42,748 bases of DNA from Prorocentrum cordatum (lineage: Eukaryota; Sar; Dinophyceae; Prorocentrales; Prorocentraceae), in the NCBI GenBank assembly GCA_963575745.1, contig CAUYUJ010018545.1:1-42748 (forward strand), given 5' to 3'. The position numbers and the translations under genes are program-made. The notes beneath the pieces are model-generated. The model was not told the origin of the DNA, ran no database searches, and was given only the letters and a program-made list of their open reading frames with translations. Positions 30,230 through 42,748 of the stretch are shown piece by piece; the first letter of the stretch is position 1; each line of letters begins with the position of its first letter.

Positions 30230-30757
30230 TGTCGTCGTCGTCTTCCTTCCTCCCTCGTCGTTGTCGTCGTCGGCGTCGCCGTCCTTCCTCCTTCGTCGTC
30301 GTTCGCGTCGTCGCCGTCCTCCCTCTTCCCTCGTCATTGTCGTCGTTGTCGTCGTTGTCGCCGTCGTCGTCCTCCCTCCTCCCTCGCCGTCGTCGTTGGC
30401 GACGTCGTTGTCGTCGTCGTCGTTGTCTTCGTCGTCGTCGTCGGCGTCGTCGTCGGGGTCGCCGTCGTCGTTGTCATCATCGCCGTCGTCGGCGTCGTCG
30501 TCGTCGGTGTCGTCGTCGTCGTGGTCGCTGTCGTCGTCGAAGTCGTTGGATACGTCGTCGGTGTCGTCGTCGTCGGTGTCGGCAGCGCCGTCGTCGTCGT
30601 TGTCGCTGTGGCGTCGGCGTCGGTGTCGTGGCCAAGTGCCATCTGGTACCTACCGTCACGGTCTTGCCTTAAGAGGTCTTGCGACCAAGTTGCGGGTGGG
30701 AAGGTGGGATGTTTGCACGAGCAGCGGAGATGACAGCTTCAAGACGGTCAAAGTGAA
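29306..30757. repeat. 1.45-kb tandem repeat, unit 1
   Basis: Begins ATTCTCTTTTCTAAAGACAG. Contains two related sub-blocks about 290 bp apart (CGCGCGCGTCGTC...ATGCCGAAAT at about 29,545 and 29,842), a (GTC)n array at 29,988-30,635, and a tail with CCAAGTGCCAT and CAAGTTGCGGGTGGG. Frames across it are repetitive and differ between units, so no gene is called. Confidence 0.88.
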
Positions 30758-32207
30758 TTCTCCTTTCTAAAAAGAGAATAGGCTCTACCTCCCCCGGACT
30801 TATCGCTTCCCCCTGGGATAGTATAATTTCACACATATATATATATATATGTGTATATATATAAATTCTGCACACTCGTCCATCCGAAATAAGAATTCAT
30901 ACCATCCCAGCTAGGCCGGGTTCCCCCCCCTTGAGGTTCCCTTGTAAAAAAACACTGTGCGGTGACATTTCCCTTGTTCACGAATCCCTTGCAAAAAATT
31001 GGGCGAAGTGCACATGCGCGCGTCGTCGCGCATGCCGAAATCCTTCAAAAACCTTCGGTGCCGGAAAGATTTCACAATCGAGTTCCCAAAAAAAACATAC
31101 AAACAAACACATGGTTTCGTAACACTGATTTGCTAAAAAAGCTTCCGCGCGAGCTCTTGCGAAATCTGAAGAAAACCATTGCTTTTTCAAGATTTTCACA
31201 AAATGCTACCAAACGGGCTTCGCGCGCGCATGTCGAAATCTGTCGAACGCCCTTGCGCGCGTGCCGTCGCGTGAATCCTTTGCAAAAAACGGGACGAAAT
31301 GCAGACGCGCGCGTCGTCGCGGGCGTATGCCGAAAACCTTCAAAACCCATCGGTTCCGGAAGGATTTCAAAATCGTGAAAATCCAAAAAACCTACAAAAA
31401 CCCAAGGTTTCGCAACACGGATTTTCAACAAAAGCGTGCGCGCGCGCTCTTGCGTCGTCGTCGTCGTCACCGTCCTCCCTCCTCCCGCGTCGTCGTCGGT
31501 CGTCGTCGTCGTCGCCTACGTCGTCCGGTGTCTTTCTCGTGTCGTCGTGTCTCGTCGTCCTCCCTCTTTGGCGTCGTGGTTCGTTTCCGTAGAGCCTGCT
31601 CGTGTGACAAGAGCACCAAATCCTCCCACGTCGTCGTCGTCGCCCGTCGTCGGCGTCTCATCGTCGTCCCTCCTATGTCGTCGCCGTCGTCGTCGTCGTT
31701 GTCGTCGTCGTCTTCCCTCCTCCCTCGTCGTTGTCGTCGTCGGCGTCGCAGTCCTTCCTCCTTCGTCGTCGTTCGCGTCGTCACCGTCCTCCCTCCTCCT
31801 TCGTCGTTGTCGTCGTTGTCGCCGTCGTCGTCCTTCCTCCTTCCTCGTCGTCGCCTTCGTTGGCGTCGTCGTCGTCGTCTTCGTCGTCGTCGGCGTCGTT
31901 GTCGTCGTCGAAGTCGTCGGAGACGTCGTCGGTGTCGTCCTAGTCGTTGTCGTCGGTGTCGTCGTAGTCGGTTTTAACAGGTTTTGCAAACCAAGTTGCG
32001 GGTGGGTGGGTGGGATGTTTGCGCGAGCAGTGGAGATGACGACTTCAAGTTCAGCAGGAGTGGATTGCACCACATAGATTGCACAACGTAGGTTGCATCA
32101 CATAGATTGCAACACAGTTACTGCACCACGTTGATTGCACCCTACAGTTTGTACCACAAACATAGATTGCACAACACGGATTGAGAAGCATGGATTGAAC
32201 CACATAG
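30758..32207. repeat. 1.45-kb tandem repeat, unit 2
   Basis: Begins ATTCTCCTTTCTAAAAAGAG, 1,452 bp after unit 1. It has the same order of blocks: an AT dinucleotide stretch at about 30,835-30,862, sub-blocks at about 31,010 and 31,303, (GTC)n at 31,455-31,970, and the CAAGTTGCGGGTGGG tail. It ends with an ATTGCACCACATAG minisatellite (32,057-32,205) that unit 1 lacks. Confidence 0.88.
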
Positions 32208-32310
32208 ATTCTCCTTTCTATAAAAAAGAGTAGACTCTACCCCCCCCCCCCCGGACTTAACGCTTCCCCCTGGGATAGTATAATTATATATATACACATA
32301 CATACATACA

Positions 32311-32344
<34 letters not shown>

Positions 32345-33800
32345 CATACATACATATAGTGCACGCTCGTGCATCCTAAATATGCAATCATATCATCCCA
32401 GCCAAACCAGTATCCCCCTCCCTGAGGTTCCCTTGTAAAAAAACACTATGCGGTGACATTTTTTGTTCTAACATAACACTTTTCACTAATCCCTTGCACA
32501 AAACGGGACGAAATGCACACGCGCGCGTCGTCGCGCGCGCATGCCGAAATCCTTCAAAAACCCTCGGTGCCGGACGGATTTCGCAATCGAATTCCCAAAA
32601 AACATACAAAAACACTGGGTTTCGCAACACTGATTTGCTTAAAAAGCTTCCGCGCGAGCTCTTGCGAAATCTTAAGAAAACCATTGGTTTTTCAAGATTT
32701 TCACAAAATGCTACCAAACGGGCGTCGCGCGCGCGCATGTCAAATCTGTCGCGTGAATCCTTTGCAAAAAACGGGACGAAGTGCAGACGCGCGCGTCGTC
32801 GCGCGCGTACGCCGAAATCCTTCAAAACCCATCGGTTTTGGACGGATTTCGAAATCGCGCGTCCAAAAAACCTACAAAAAAACACAAGGTTTCGCAACAC
32901 GGATTTTCAACAAAAGCGTGCGCGCGCGCTCTTGCGTCGTCGTCGTCGTCGTCGTCGCCGTCCTCCCTCCTCCCGCGTCGTTGTCGTCGTCGTCGTCGCC
33001 TACGTCGTCCTCTGTCTCTTCTATTGTTCGTCGTCGTCGTCCTCTTTGGCGTCGGTGGTTGTTTCCGTCGTAGTTGTGCGCCCGTGTCGTCTTTCCTCCT
33101 CTCCCATCGTCGTCGTCCGTGCGGCGTCTCGTCGTTCGTCCAGTCCTATTTCGTCGCCGTTCGTCGTGGTTCGTTGTCGTTGTCGTCGTCGTCGTCGTCT
33201 TCCCCCTCCTCGTCGTTGCCGTCGTCGGCGTCGCCGTCCTTCCTCCTTCTTCGTCGTTCGCGTCGTCGCCGTCCTCCCTCCTTCCTCGTCGTTGTCGTCG
33301 TTGTCGCCGTCGTCGTCCTCCCTCCTTCCTCGTTGTCTTCGTTGGCGACGTCGTCGTCGTCGTCGTCGTCGTCGTCGCGTCGGCGTCGTTGTCGTCTTCG
33401 TCGTCGTCGACGTCGGCGTCGTCGTCGTCGCCGCCGCCGTCGTCGTCGTCGTCGTCGGCGTCGTTGACGTCGTCGTCGTCGGTGTCGTCGTTATCGTCGT
33501 CGTCGGCGTCGTCATCGTCGTCGTCGTTGTCATCGTCGTCGTCGTCGGCGTCGTCGTCGTCGTCGTCGTCGGTGTCGTCGTCGTCGTCGTTGTCGGCGTC
33601 GTCGAAGTCGTTGGAGACGTCGTCGGTGTCGTCGTAGTCGTTGTCGGCGGCGTCGTCATCGTCGTTGTCGCTGTCGTCGTCGGCGTCGCTGTTGTTGCCA
33701 AGTGCCATGTGGTACCCACCGTCACGGTCTTAAGAGATTTTGCAAACCAAGTTGCGGGTGGGTGGGTGGGATGTTTGCGAGAGCAGTGGAGTTGAGAACT
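32208..33800. repeat. 1.45-kb tandem repeat, unit 3
   Basis: Begins ATTCTCCTTTCTATAAAAAAG, 1,450 bp after unit 2. A (TACA)n array of about 65 bp (32,284-32,350) sits where unit 2 has AT repeats. Sub-blocks follow at about 32,510 and 32,785, then (GTC)n at 32,934-33,690 and the tail to 33,800. Its (GTC)n array is the longest of the three. Confidence 0.88.
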
Positions 33801-34195
33801 CACTGCGAACAGAAATTAATTACACCACATAAATTGCACAGCATATAGTGTACCACATATATTGGACACCATATATTGCACCGCAATTACTGCCAGGATA
33901 AATTGGACAACCTAGATTTCGCCATACCTATATATATAAATGTATTGCACAACATATATAGCACCACTTACCCCAGGTAGATTGAACAACATAGATTTCA
34001 CAATGTGGATTGCACCACATAGACTGCTCCACATGTATTGCATCACATTGATTGCACCACATCGGTTGCACCCTATAGATTGCACAACATTGATTGCACG
34101 GGATAGACTGCACAACATAGATTGCGAAGCATCTATTGCACCACTAAGTTTGCACCACATACATTGCTGCACATAGATAGCACCACACACATTGC
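33801..34195. repeat. ATTGCACCACATAG minisatellite
   Basis: About 25 imperfect 14-16 bp units (ATTGCACCACATAG, ATTGCACAACAT and similar). It follows unit 3 of the 1.45-kb repeat just as a shorter version follows unit 2. Confidence 0.9.
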
Positions 34196-35060
34196 TAGAA
34201 ACACGTTGTTTGGGGTCCACTCTGGCTAACGTTGTTTTGGAAAGGTAACTCAACAACACCACAAAGAAAAAAACACTCCCGCGCGCGGCGCGCCTCTTCT
34301 GCCACGGGGCAGCGGCACCTGCTGCCGGCAAGATCCAACTGGCCACCTGGGCGCCGGTGCGGCGATAGGGCCCCTCGTCGCTCCCCCCTTGTTAAAGGTG
34401 AGTGTGAGAGCATGCATGATATACTCCGGCCCAGGATCGGAAAAAAACAGCTCGAAAACATAAACAGCCAACGACGTGATTGACGTTTTCCTCCTCCTGG
34501 CCTGTCAAGCCCATATATTGCATTGTTTGACCGTCCGCTGCTATGATCTTCACACGGTCAGCTATCGCTGATCAGGTATCCGAATCCCCCCCTCCCTCCT
34601 CCCTCCCTGGACTCTGGGCACACTGATTGATTCGGCATCTGGGGGACAACTTTGGCCTGCCAAGGGACTATACCATTGGGGAAAGGGTCAGGATCTGGTT
34701 CTCCGTCCCGCCCCCCCACTCCACAATTACCGATATGAACATAACTCTCCCTTCTCCCTTGACTACATCCTGGAGGTATCCCACCCTGTCCTATATGACT
34801 GTTCAAGCGAACAACCAATTGATTGCCAAATCTGGAATCGTTCGGGTGGCAAGGCCTCCCGTGGCCTCCCGTTCCCTCCCTTGCGTGGCCAGGTCCAGAA
34901 ACGGTCGGGCATCGTGGCCGCCCGTAGCTTCGTATAAGACATTCGGCAACACATATAATTCGAAGTACACTAGTAATGACTGTAGTAGCCGTGGTTGTTG
35001 TAATCAGATCCGGAACAGTGTCAACAGAAAGATTAGCAATCATAATGAAGGCGGCACATG
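34196..35060. other. Unique sequence, no gene recognised
   Basis: Both strands carry only short frames, none with recognisable motifs. Confidence 0.5.
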
Positions 35061-35575
35061 AGTGCCGGAACGAGTCGCAGTATGAATATTAATACAACTA
35101 GTGGTCCAACTACGACTACGATTACTACGAATAATATTGCTAGCACCAGTAATGGTAGTAGTACTTGTATGAGTAGCAGTATCGGGTGGGGTACAATATT
35201 GATACTAGCGACTATCAAGAAGTATTGAATTGGTATCGATATTCATGTCCCTCTTACTACTCGCAGAAATAGTAGACCTAGTTGTAGCATTAATCTAAAA
35301 TCACAATTAACATGCGCAGTAGCATCAGTGATAAGTGTAAGATCGACACTACAGGCAGCATCAGCACACGTACTACGATTAGCATTTGCAGTAGCATTCG
35401 CATTAGTATGCGTATCACTTCTTCCCGTAATGCTGGTAATGTCTACAGCAGTCGTGATCATAAACCGCCTACCTATAAGTACGGTTGAATAGTAGCGATC
35501 GTAATAGTAGAAGTAGTACTAGTAGTAGTAGTAGTAGTAGTAGTAGTACTACTACTACTACTACTACTAGTCCTA
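35061..35575. repeat. Degenerate TAG/AGT trinucleotide array
   Basis: An old, heavily diverged array of GTA, TAG, AGC and ATT words that sharpens to pure AGT and then ACT at 35,517-35,568. Confidence 0.75.
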
Positions 35576-36004
35576 AGTTTGACCATAGTAGTAATTGTAG
35601 AATTGCTTTTCGTCTGCCGTGACGATACTCAAAATGAACGGGCCGAGCGGTCTTACACCATCCCTGGTTGGATACCAGAAGCTGGCTCCCGCGGTGAGGA
35701 TAGTTGTGACTGTTGATTGCTTGTGTTGCTTGTGTATTGCTCTTGTCGCCCTCGCCCGCGACCCGCCTGCCACCCACACGCGACTCGCCCGCGACCCGCA
35801 CGCGACCCACCGGCGACCTACAACCCGACCGGCGCGCGACCCATCTGCGACACACCAGCGACCCACACACACATTGCTTTCAGAAGAACTCGGCACCTGC
35901 GCCGGGCTAATTGCGCAATGTGTAAAGCTCGAGCCTGCAGGCTGCCGACGATCCCGCCGACCCCTCACGCAGCGCAACTGCGGGGGGTCTGGAATTGTTA
36001 ACAG
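35576..36004. other. Unique island between AGT arrays
   Basis: 430 bp of normal complexity. The plus strand has an open frame from 35,619 (starting MTILKMNGPSG), partly made of short GCGACCCAC-type repeats. No family recognised and splice borders unclear, so it is not called as a gene. Confidence 0.4.
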
Positions 36005-36039
36005 TAACAACACTAAGAGTAGGGGTCGTAGTGTTGTTG

Positions 36040-36125
<86 letters not shown>

Positions 36126-36234
36126 CGTAGTCGTAGTAGTAGTAGTAGTAGTAGTAGTAGAAGTAGTAGTAGTAGTAGTCGTAGTAGTAGTAGTAGTAGC
36201 AGTAGTAGTAGTAGTCGTCATAGTACTAGTAGTG

Positions 36235-36280
<46 letters not shown>

Positions 36281-36372
36281 AAGTAGTAGTAGTAGTAGTA
36301 GTAGTCGTCGTAGTAGTCGTAGTAGTGGAGGTAGTAATGGTGGTCGTAGTAGCAGTACTAGTAGTAGTAGTC

Positions 36373-36411
<39 letters not shown>

Positions 36412-36455
36412 AACATCATCGTCGCCGTCGATGCCGCCGTCGCCATAATCGTAGC

Positions 36456-36494
<39 letters not shown>

Positions 36495-36495
36495 C

Positions 36496-36532
<37 letters not shown>

Positions 36533-36545
36533 TAGTAGTAGTAAT

Positions 36546-36583
<38 letters not shown>

Positions 36584-37054
36584 CTAGTAGTAGAAGTAGA
36601 AGTAGTAGTAGTAGTAGTAGTTGTAGTAGTAGTAGTAGTAGTAGTACTAGTGGAAGTAGTCGTAGTCTGTGGCAATACTAGTAGTAGTAGTAGTAGTCGT
36701 AGTAGTAGCAATAGTGGTAGCGGGAATACTAATAGTCGTAGTAGTAGTAGTAGGAGAATGAGTAAGAGTAGTAGTAGCGGTAGTACTGGGCAGCAGAAAC
36801 AACAGCAGCAGCAGCAGTAATAATAACAATAGTAATAGCAGCTGACGTAGTAACAACAATAGAGGTAATGGTGGTAGTAGCACTACTAGCATTAGTACTA
36901 GCAGTAGTAGCAACAGTAGTTGTAGCAGCAGCAGTTGTAGTATTAGTAGTAGTGGTAGTAGTGGTAGTAGTAGTAGTAGTAGTAATAGTTGTCGTGGAAG
37001 TATGACTCGTAGTAGCAGTAGTAGTCGTACTAGTACTACTACTACTAGTAGTAC

Positions 37055-37095
<41 letters not shown>

Positions 37096-37265
37096 ATACT
37101 ACTACTACTACCACCACGACTACTACTACTACGAATAGGAGTAGCAGTAATGATCGTAGTAGTAGTACTACTACTTTTACGACTACTCCTACTACTACTA
37201 CTACTACTAGCAGTCGTCGTAGTAGTAGCAGTAGTCGTAATAGCGCTAGTCGTAGTAGTAATGAT
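36005..37265. repeat. (AGT)n array, degenerating, then (ACT)n
   Basis: Nearly pure AGT at 36,035-36,700 with CGT and GGT variants, degenerate AGT/AGC to about 37,015, then mixed ACT and AGT to 37,265. Phase is kept over long stretches. Confidence 0.95.
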
Positions 37266-37690
37266 AACCATGCTCATACTACTACGCCGTTACAAAAGCT
37301 CGTCACGTCTTATAGGGGCGCCAAGACGATGCAAGTGTCGTCCGTTACTTCCGCGCGAGCGGGCAAGCGAAGGCTTAGTCCTGTCACGACCGCGACAAAT
37401 TGCCCCCCTTTTCCCCCTAGAACACTAGCGGGCCGGGTCAAGAGCGGTCGGGCCGAAGATCGTGGATTTCTAAATCAGGGATCTCCCCCCAATGCATGAT
37501 ACAATAATATATATGCACACACATACATATACATATAGAATTGGCGAGTTTGAAATTCCGACTACAAAAAACACCGTAGTTTAGAGATCTCACCAAGCGG
37601 GATCATGCCCTGTCAACGCAAGATCTATAAACTTCAATTAATGACGAAACTTGTGAAACGCCGATGTAAGAACAGGCGCTGCACCTGTAG
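37266..37690. other. Unique island between trinucleotide arrays
   Basis: Normal-complexity sequence with a small (CA/TA)n stretch at about 37,505-37,540. No gene recognised. Confidence 0.5.
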
Positions 37691-38537
<847 letters not shown>

Positions 38538-39317
38538 TAATGAAAATTTCAAACGAAAAAATACGACTACTAATAGTAATGATAATAATCGTGGTAGCTG
38601 AGCCCGTGGAAAGCTGGTTAAGGTCGTCTGCTGCATGGGTGCCATGTTTCTTATCGGAAAGTTTTCGGTAGTTCAAACCAGCGCTCCCGCTGCAGCATTC
38701 GAGTTATTCTAGGATCGGCGCTGTACTCCCGTCGTTCAGAATGGCGGTATCGCCCCAACGCGGAACACATTGCTGGATCCATGGCCGTCCTCATCGTTGT
38801 CGCCCCGCTCCTGTTCCCCTCCTCTGCATCCCCCTGGTCCTCACTGTTCCTCCCGCTCCTCCTACGCCTGTTCATGTTGTCGCTGTTTCCCCTCGTCCTC
38901 CTCTTCCCTTATCCTCCTCTTCCTCTTGCTCCTACTCCTGCTCATCAGCCACCTTCTCCTCCCCCAATGTACATGGTTCCCTAGCTTCGGACTGCGCATA
39001 CAACGACAGGGTCTGCTGTTTGGGGCCCCAGGTCCGCTATGGCAACCGTCGGCGGATATAGAAAAAGAAGCAGTGGGAAGGTGCGGGTGGGAGAGGTAGG
39101 GGGTCAGATATGGCGAGGGCGCACCTAGCTTGCTCCTGTCCCCTCTCCCTTGACCCTGTCTCCCCACGCCCTCACCCTCTCATCCCCCGCATCCTCCTGT
39201 GCCTGCCCCGTCCTCCTCCTCCTCCTCCTCCTCCTCCTCCTCCTCCTCCTCCTTCCCCCTCCTCCTCCATCGTCCCCCCTTCCCGTCCCTCACCTAGACC
39301 GGCTCCGCGCATATGCT
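38538..39317. other. Unique then C/T-rich stretch
   Basis: 38,538-38,760 is unique. 38,780-39,295 is C/T-rich with a (CTC)n tract at 39,210-39,253. No gene supported. Confidence 0.5.
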
Positions 39318-39655
39318 AAGCATCATCATCGTCGTCATCACCACCACAGCCACCGTCATGAGTATCACCCTCACCAGCATCATCACCCTGACCATCACTA
39401 GCATCGTCGCCATCACAGAATGAGAATCCTCTTCATCAGCAACACCAGCATCAGCATCGTCATCACCGTCCGCATCACCCTCATTATCATCATGATAGTC
39501 AGCATAGTCAGAATCGCCATCGACAGCGTCATCGCCACCTGCAGCATCGCCATCAGCAGCATCATCACCACCACCATCACCACCCCAAACCACAACCGCC
39601 ACCAGCATCAGCAGCAGCATCAGCATCGGCATCATAATCACCAGCATCATCATCC

Positions 39656-39688
<33 letters not shown>

Positions 39689-39689
39689 G

Positions 39690-39720
<31 letters not shown>

Positions 39721-40057
39721 ATCATCAGCAGCAGCATCAGCATCATCATCATAAACATCCTCATCAGCATCAACATCAGCATCAGCGTCAGTATGAACAT
39801 CATTGTTATCAGCGTCATCGTTATCGTATTCGGCTTCATCATCATCCTCATCAGCATCATCATCACCAGCAGCAGCATCATCATCGCATCATCATCGTCA
39901 AAATCATCATCACCGCCATCAGCATCATCAGCATGATCATCATCAGCATCATCATCGTCATCATGGTCATCATCACCAATCTCATGAACAGCAGCAGCAT
40001 CAGCATCAGCATCAGCATCAGTATCAGCATCGTCGTCACCATCAGCATCAGCAATAG

Positions 40058-40128
<71 letters not shown>

Positions 40129-40534
40129 CCGCCATCATCGTCAACAACAACAGCATCATCTCCATCAGCAGCAGCATCATCAGAAACATCATCGTCATCA
40201 GCATCATCACCAGCATCAGCACCAGCATCACCATCAGCAGCAGCATCATCATCATTAGCAGCAGCATCATCCTCATCAGCATCAACAGCATCATCATCAG
40301 CATCGTCAGCAGCATAATCAGCATCATCAGCATCGTCATCCTCATCATCATCATCATCATCAGCAGCAGCATCAGCCTCATCAGCATCAGCATCAGCATC
40401 ATCATCAACAGCGTCATCATCAGCAGCAGCATCAGCATAAATATCATCAGCTTCAGCATCAGCATCATCATCAGCAGCATCATCACCACCATCATCATCA
40501 GCATCATCAGCATCGCCGTCATCAGCATCAGCAG

Positions 40535-40566
<32 letters not shown>

Positions 40567-40745
40567 GCATCAACATCGGCATCATCATCATCAGCCGCAT
40601 CACCATCATCGTCGTCATCGTCACCATAATACTGTTTCCAGCAGCATCATCATCAGCATCATCGTCGTCATCTTCATCATGAGCAGTATCATCAGCATCA
40701 TCATCATCATCGTCGTCATCGACATCGCCGTCATCGTCCTCTACT
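39318..40745. repeat. CAT/CAG trinucleotide array of about 1.4 kb
   Basis: CATCATCAGCAT-type array with ATC purest at about 40,055-40,125. Units are mostly CAT and CAG with CAC, CAA and CGT variants, and the phase is largely kept. Translations are His/Gln, Ile/Ser or Met/Leu runs and are not genes. Confidence 0.95.
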
Positions 40746-41355
40746 GACAAAAACAACAGCATAATCAATACAACAACGTATGTACCGACACACTGAAGAT
40801 AATCAGCATCGTTGCCTTCGTGAACCTTGGCATCACTGCCATCAATAGTGCACCATCACAATCGTGTCCCTATTCCACCAGCATCATTATTCTCACCATC
40901 GGCAGCAGCATACTCATCCTCAACAGCAGCAGCTTCATAATCGTTATGGTGTTCCTCATCCCTTCCCTGTTCGCCGCCGTCTTTCTCATCCATCTTTGCT
41001 CACATCTGTCATCCCTCCTCCTTCATCTGTCCCCATGTCCCCGTCCTCCTTCATTACTCCTCCCCCTTCAATCCTCCCTCCTCCCTACTCCCGCATCATT
41101 CGTCCTCTTCCTCCTCCTCCTCCTCCTCCTCCTCCACCTCCCTACTCCCGTATCATAACATCCTCATCCATCATCCTCAGGCCGGGTTCCTCTTATGCTC
41201 TCTTCCTCCTCATCCTTATCCTCCACGGCCTTGTTTCTCTTCCTGCTACAAATATGTACAACTTCTGCTTCCATCATCATGTGTTCTCCATCGTTTTCTT
41301 ATCTCCGCGCCCATGACCACCAACACCCTCCTGCTCTTCCGTTGCCCGCATTGTT
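40746..41355. other. C/T-rich stretch without a gene
   Basis: Continuation of the CAT/TCC flavour with decreasing regularity. A (CTC)n tract at about 41,106-41,135. Confidence 0.5.
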
Positions 41356-41404
41356 CATCCTCCTCCTCCTCCTCCTCCTCCTCCTCCTCCTCCTCCTCCT
41401 CCAT
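41356..41404. repeat. (TCC)n microsatellite
   Basis: About 49 bp of pure TCC units. Confidence 0.95.
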
Positions 41405-42635
41405 CCTCCGTCCTGTCAAATACGCCCCCCCTGTCGCACAACCAGACGGGTCGTTCGGCGGGCCAGGCGTTCCGCCTGAGACTTCCACAACGATAACGAT
41501 ATTGACGTTTCCAACATGGGACTCTCGCGTTGCCGCCACGTACACCCGTCTGGAAAAAAACGAACAGACACACGGATGGAGGACGGCTGCTCGTCCAGAT
41601 TAGCCTGACGCTTGAAAGTTCCTCGACCACAGTACTACATAATCGCAAATGCGCAACGATGGCACTGATGAAGGCGGTTTCTTCGTTGAACCGTAAAACA
41701 ATATCGTGTCATACGCATTACAGTGCGGGCGCGGCCGCAAGAAACCCTCGCAAGAAACCCGGCCCTGAAACCCGCAGGAGCGATATCCATGTGGGGGGAG
41801 CCCAAAGCACCCTGAATGCAGCAGCTCCTCAACGGCCACGGGAAGCTACCGCACAGCGCGCGGAACGATGAAACCCAGGGTACCCTGACGAAAAACACTC
41901 CGCTTCTTGATGCGCGCCCCCACTGTTTGATCTCGAACGATGGAGGGCTCTTTCTGTCATGACGGAGCTCCTGTCCGAGTCGTGGGTTTGCTGGCCCACG
42001 GGGCGCTTGCCTTTCAAGGGGGAGAGCCTCGCGCAGTGAGCAAAAGAAGGGCTCTCTCGGAACTCGGGGGTGACTTGGGACGGGAAGATGTAGTGCAGCA
42101 TCGCTGGTGCATACTCGGTTTCATCTGGTCCTCCTCCCTCTCCTCCTCCTCCCCCCTCCCCCTCCTCCCCCTCCTCCACCTCCCCTCTCTCTTCCTCCCT
42201 CTCCTCCCCATTCCGACCCTCCCCCCAGCCCGTCTGCACCCCCCGTCCGCCTTCCCCCCGCATCCGCCCCGCCGCCTCCACCCTTTCGCCCCCCTCCCTC
42301 AGGCAAACGCTAACATGGCTGTATGCACTAACAAAATAGCTCGTGGCATAAATCGACAACGTGATTTCGCTAATTATCCTGCCTTCATCCGTGTCTCCCT
42401 TTCTCTGCCTCCCGATTCCCCGTCCCTCCTCTAGGAAGCCCACAAAGGGCGCGCGAGCCCAACCACTCACATGAACACGGCCCCCCCATTCCGCGAGACC
42501 AGCCGCATGATACGGACGTTCCCCCAATGTACACTCTCGAAACCAATGAGGATGCATGTACATGTACGTCCTTCTGTCGCTCCCGATCCTTGGGCGTCGA
42601 TTACTGGGGGGCGATACATAGGGGGGGGGGAGAAA
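41405..42635. other. Unique sequence, no gene recognised
   Basis: Normal complexity except a C/T-rich stretch at 42,130-42,300. Frames are short and without motifs. Confidence 0.5.
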
Positions 42636-42748
42636 GGTGCCCTTCTCGGGCCCCAGAAGCCTCCTGTGGGGCCCTCAAGGGCCCCGTTCGGGGCCCTCAA
42701 GGGTCCCTTTTGTGCAGCCCCCGCTGCCCCCCCCATGTGTCGCCCCCC
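42636..42748. repeat. GGGGCCCTCAAGGG repeats at window end
   Basis: Tandem GGGGCCCTCAAGGG units. The wording resembles the GC-rich repeat family at 9.4 and 22.3 kb; the block is cut by the window end. Confidence 0.55.

Noticed and set aside
29716-33803. Long open frames of Ser/Arg/Val and Thr/Asp runs in the 1.45-kb repeats
   Set aside because: They are translations of (GTC)n arrays; the non-repetitive parts shift frame between units.
38590-38700. tRNA-like words (GGTTAAGG...GTCTGCTGCATG...GTTCAAACC)
   Set aside because: The T-arm stem and acceptor stem do not pair, and the spacing does not give a cloverleaf.
39318-40745. CRISPR-like regular repetition
   Set aside because: No constant repeat with unique spacers, only a degenerate trinucleotide array; the genome is eukaryotic.
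39294-40768. His/Gln- and Met/Leu-rich frames of over 290 codons
   Set aside because: Products of the CAT/CAG array on the two strands, with no non-repetitive domain.

Overview
The window looks like nuclear DNA of a dinoflagellate. The strongest evidence is a 21-base relic of the dinoflagellate trans-spliced leader (one mismatch) at the 5' end of a retrotransposon. GC-rich third codon positions, a decayed PPR unit of the 'ACE-AG...EM...P.ISY' type, and very long trinucleotide arrays fit. No bacterial operons, rRNA or convincing tRNA genes are visible. All recognisable coding sequence lies on the minus strand.

Layout. 1-7245: a nearly complete non-LTR retrotransposon (64-7002, minus) embedded in a GGA/TCC microsatellite. 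It has a spliced-leader relic, ORF1 (zinc finger plus coiled coil), and a frameshifted ORF2 (AP-type endonuclease, reverse transcriptase, RNase H). 7246-13.8 kb: no genes; several tandem repeats, a GC-rich dispersed repeat with cores in alternating orientation (9.4-11.2 kb), and two copies of a short terminal-inverted-repeat (TIR) element. 14.25-14.35 kb: a PPR relic. 14,356-22,099: one large gene for a NO VEIN/sacsin-like GHKL ATPase, predicted 2,481 residues. Its reading frame is cut by a 98-bp GT-AG intron made mostly of (TCC)n, and by a 195-bp TIR element flanked by a 5-bp duplication. Removing both gives one continuous frame.

22.1-29.3 kb: repeats, two orphan exon-like islands on the minus strand between microsatellites, and a 100-N assembly gap (25,149-25,248). 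29.3-34.2 kb: about three tandem copies of a complex 1.45-kb unit, each holding a (GTC)n array. 34.2-42.7 kb: mostly AGT, ACT and CAT/CAG trinucleotide arrays separated by short unique stretches in which no gene is recognised.

The genes do not form a pathway. The retrotransposon shows reverse transcription of a trans-spliced mRNA, and the TIR element in the ATPase gene is either a very recent disruption or an introner-like, non-canonically spliced intron. The second possibility is the most interesting candidate in the window.
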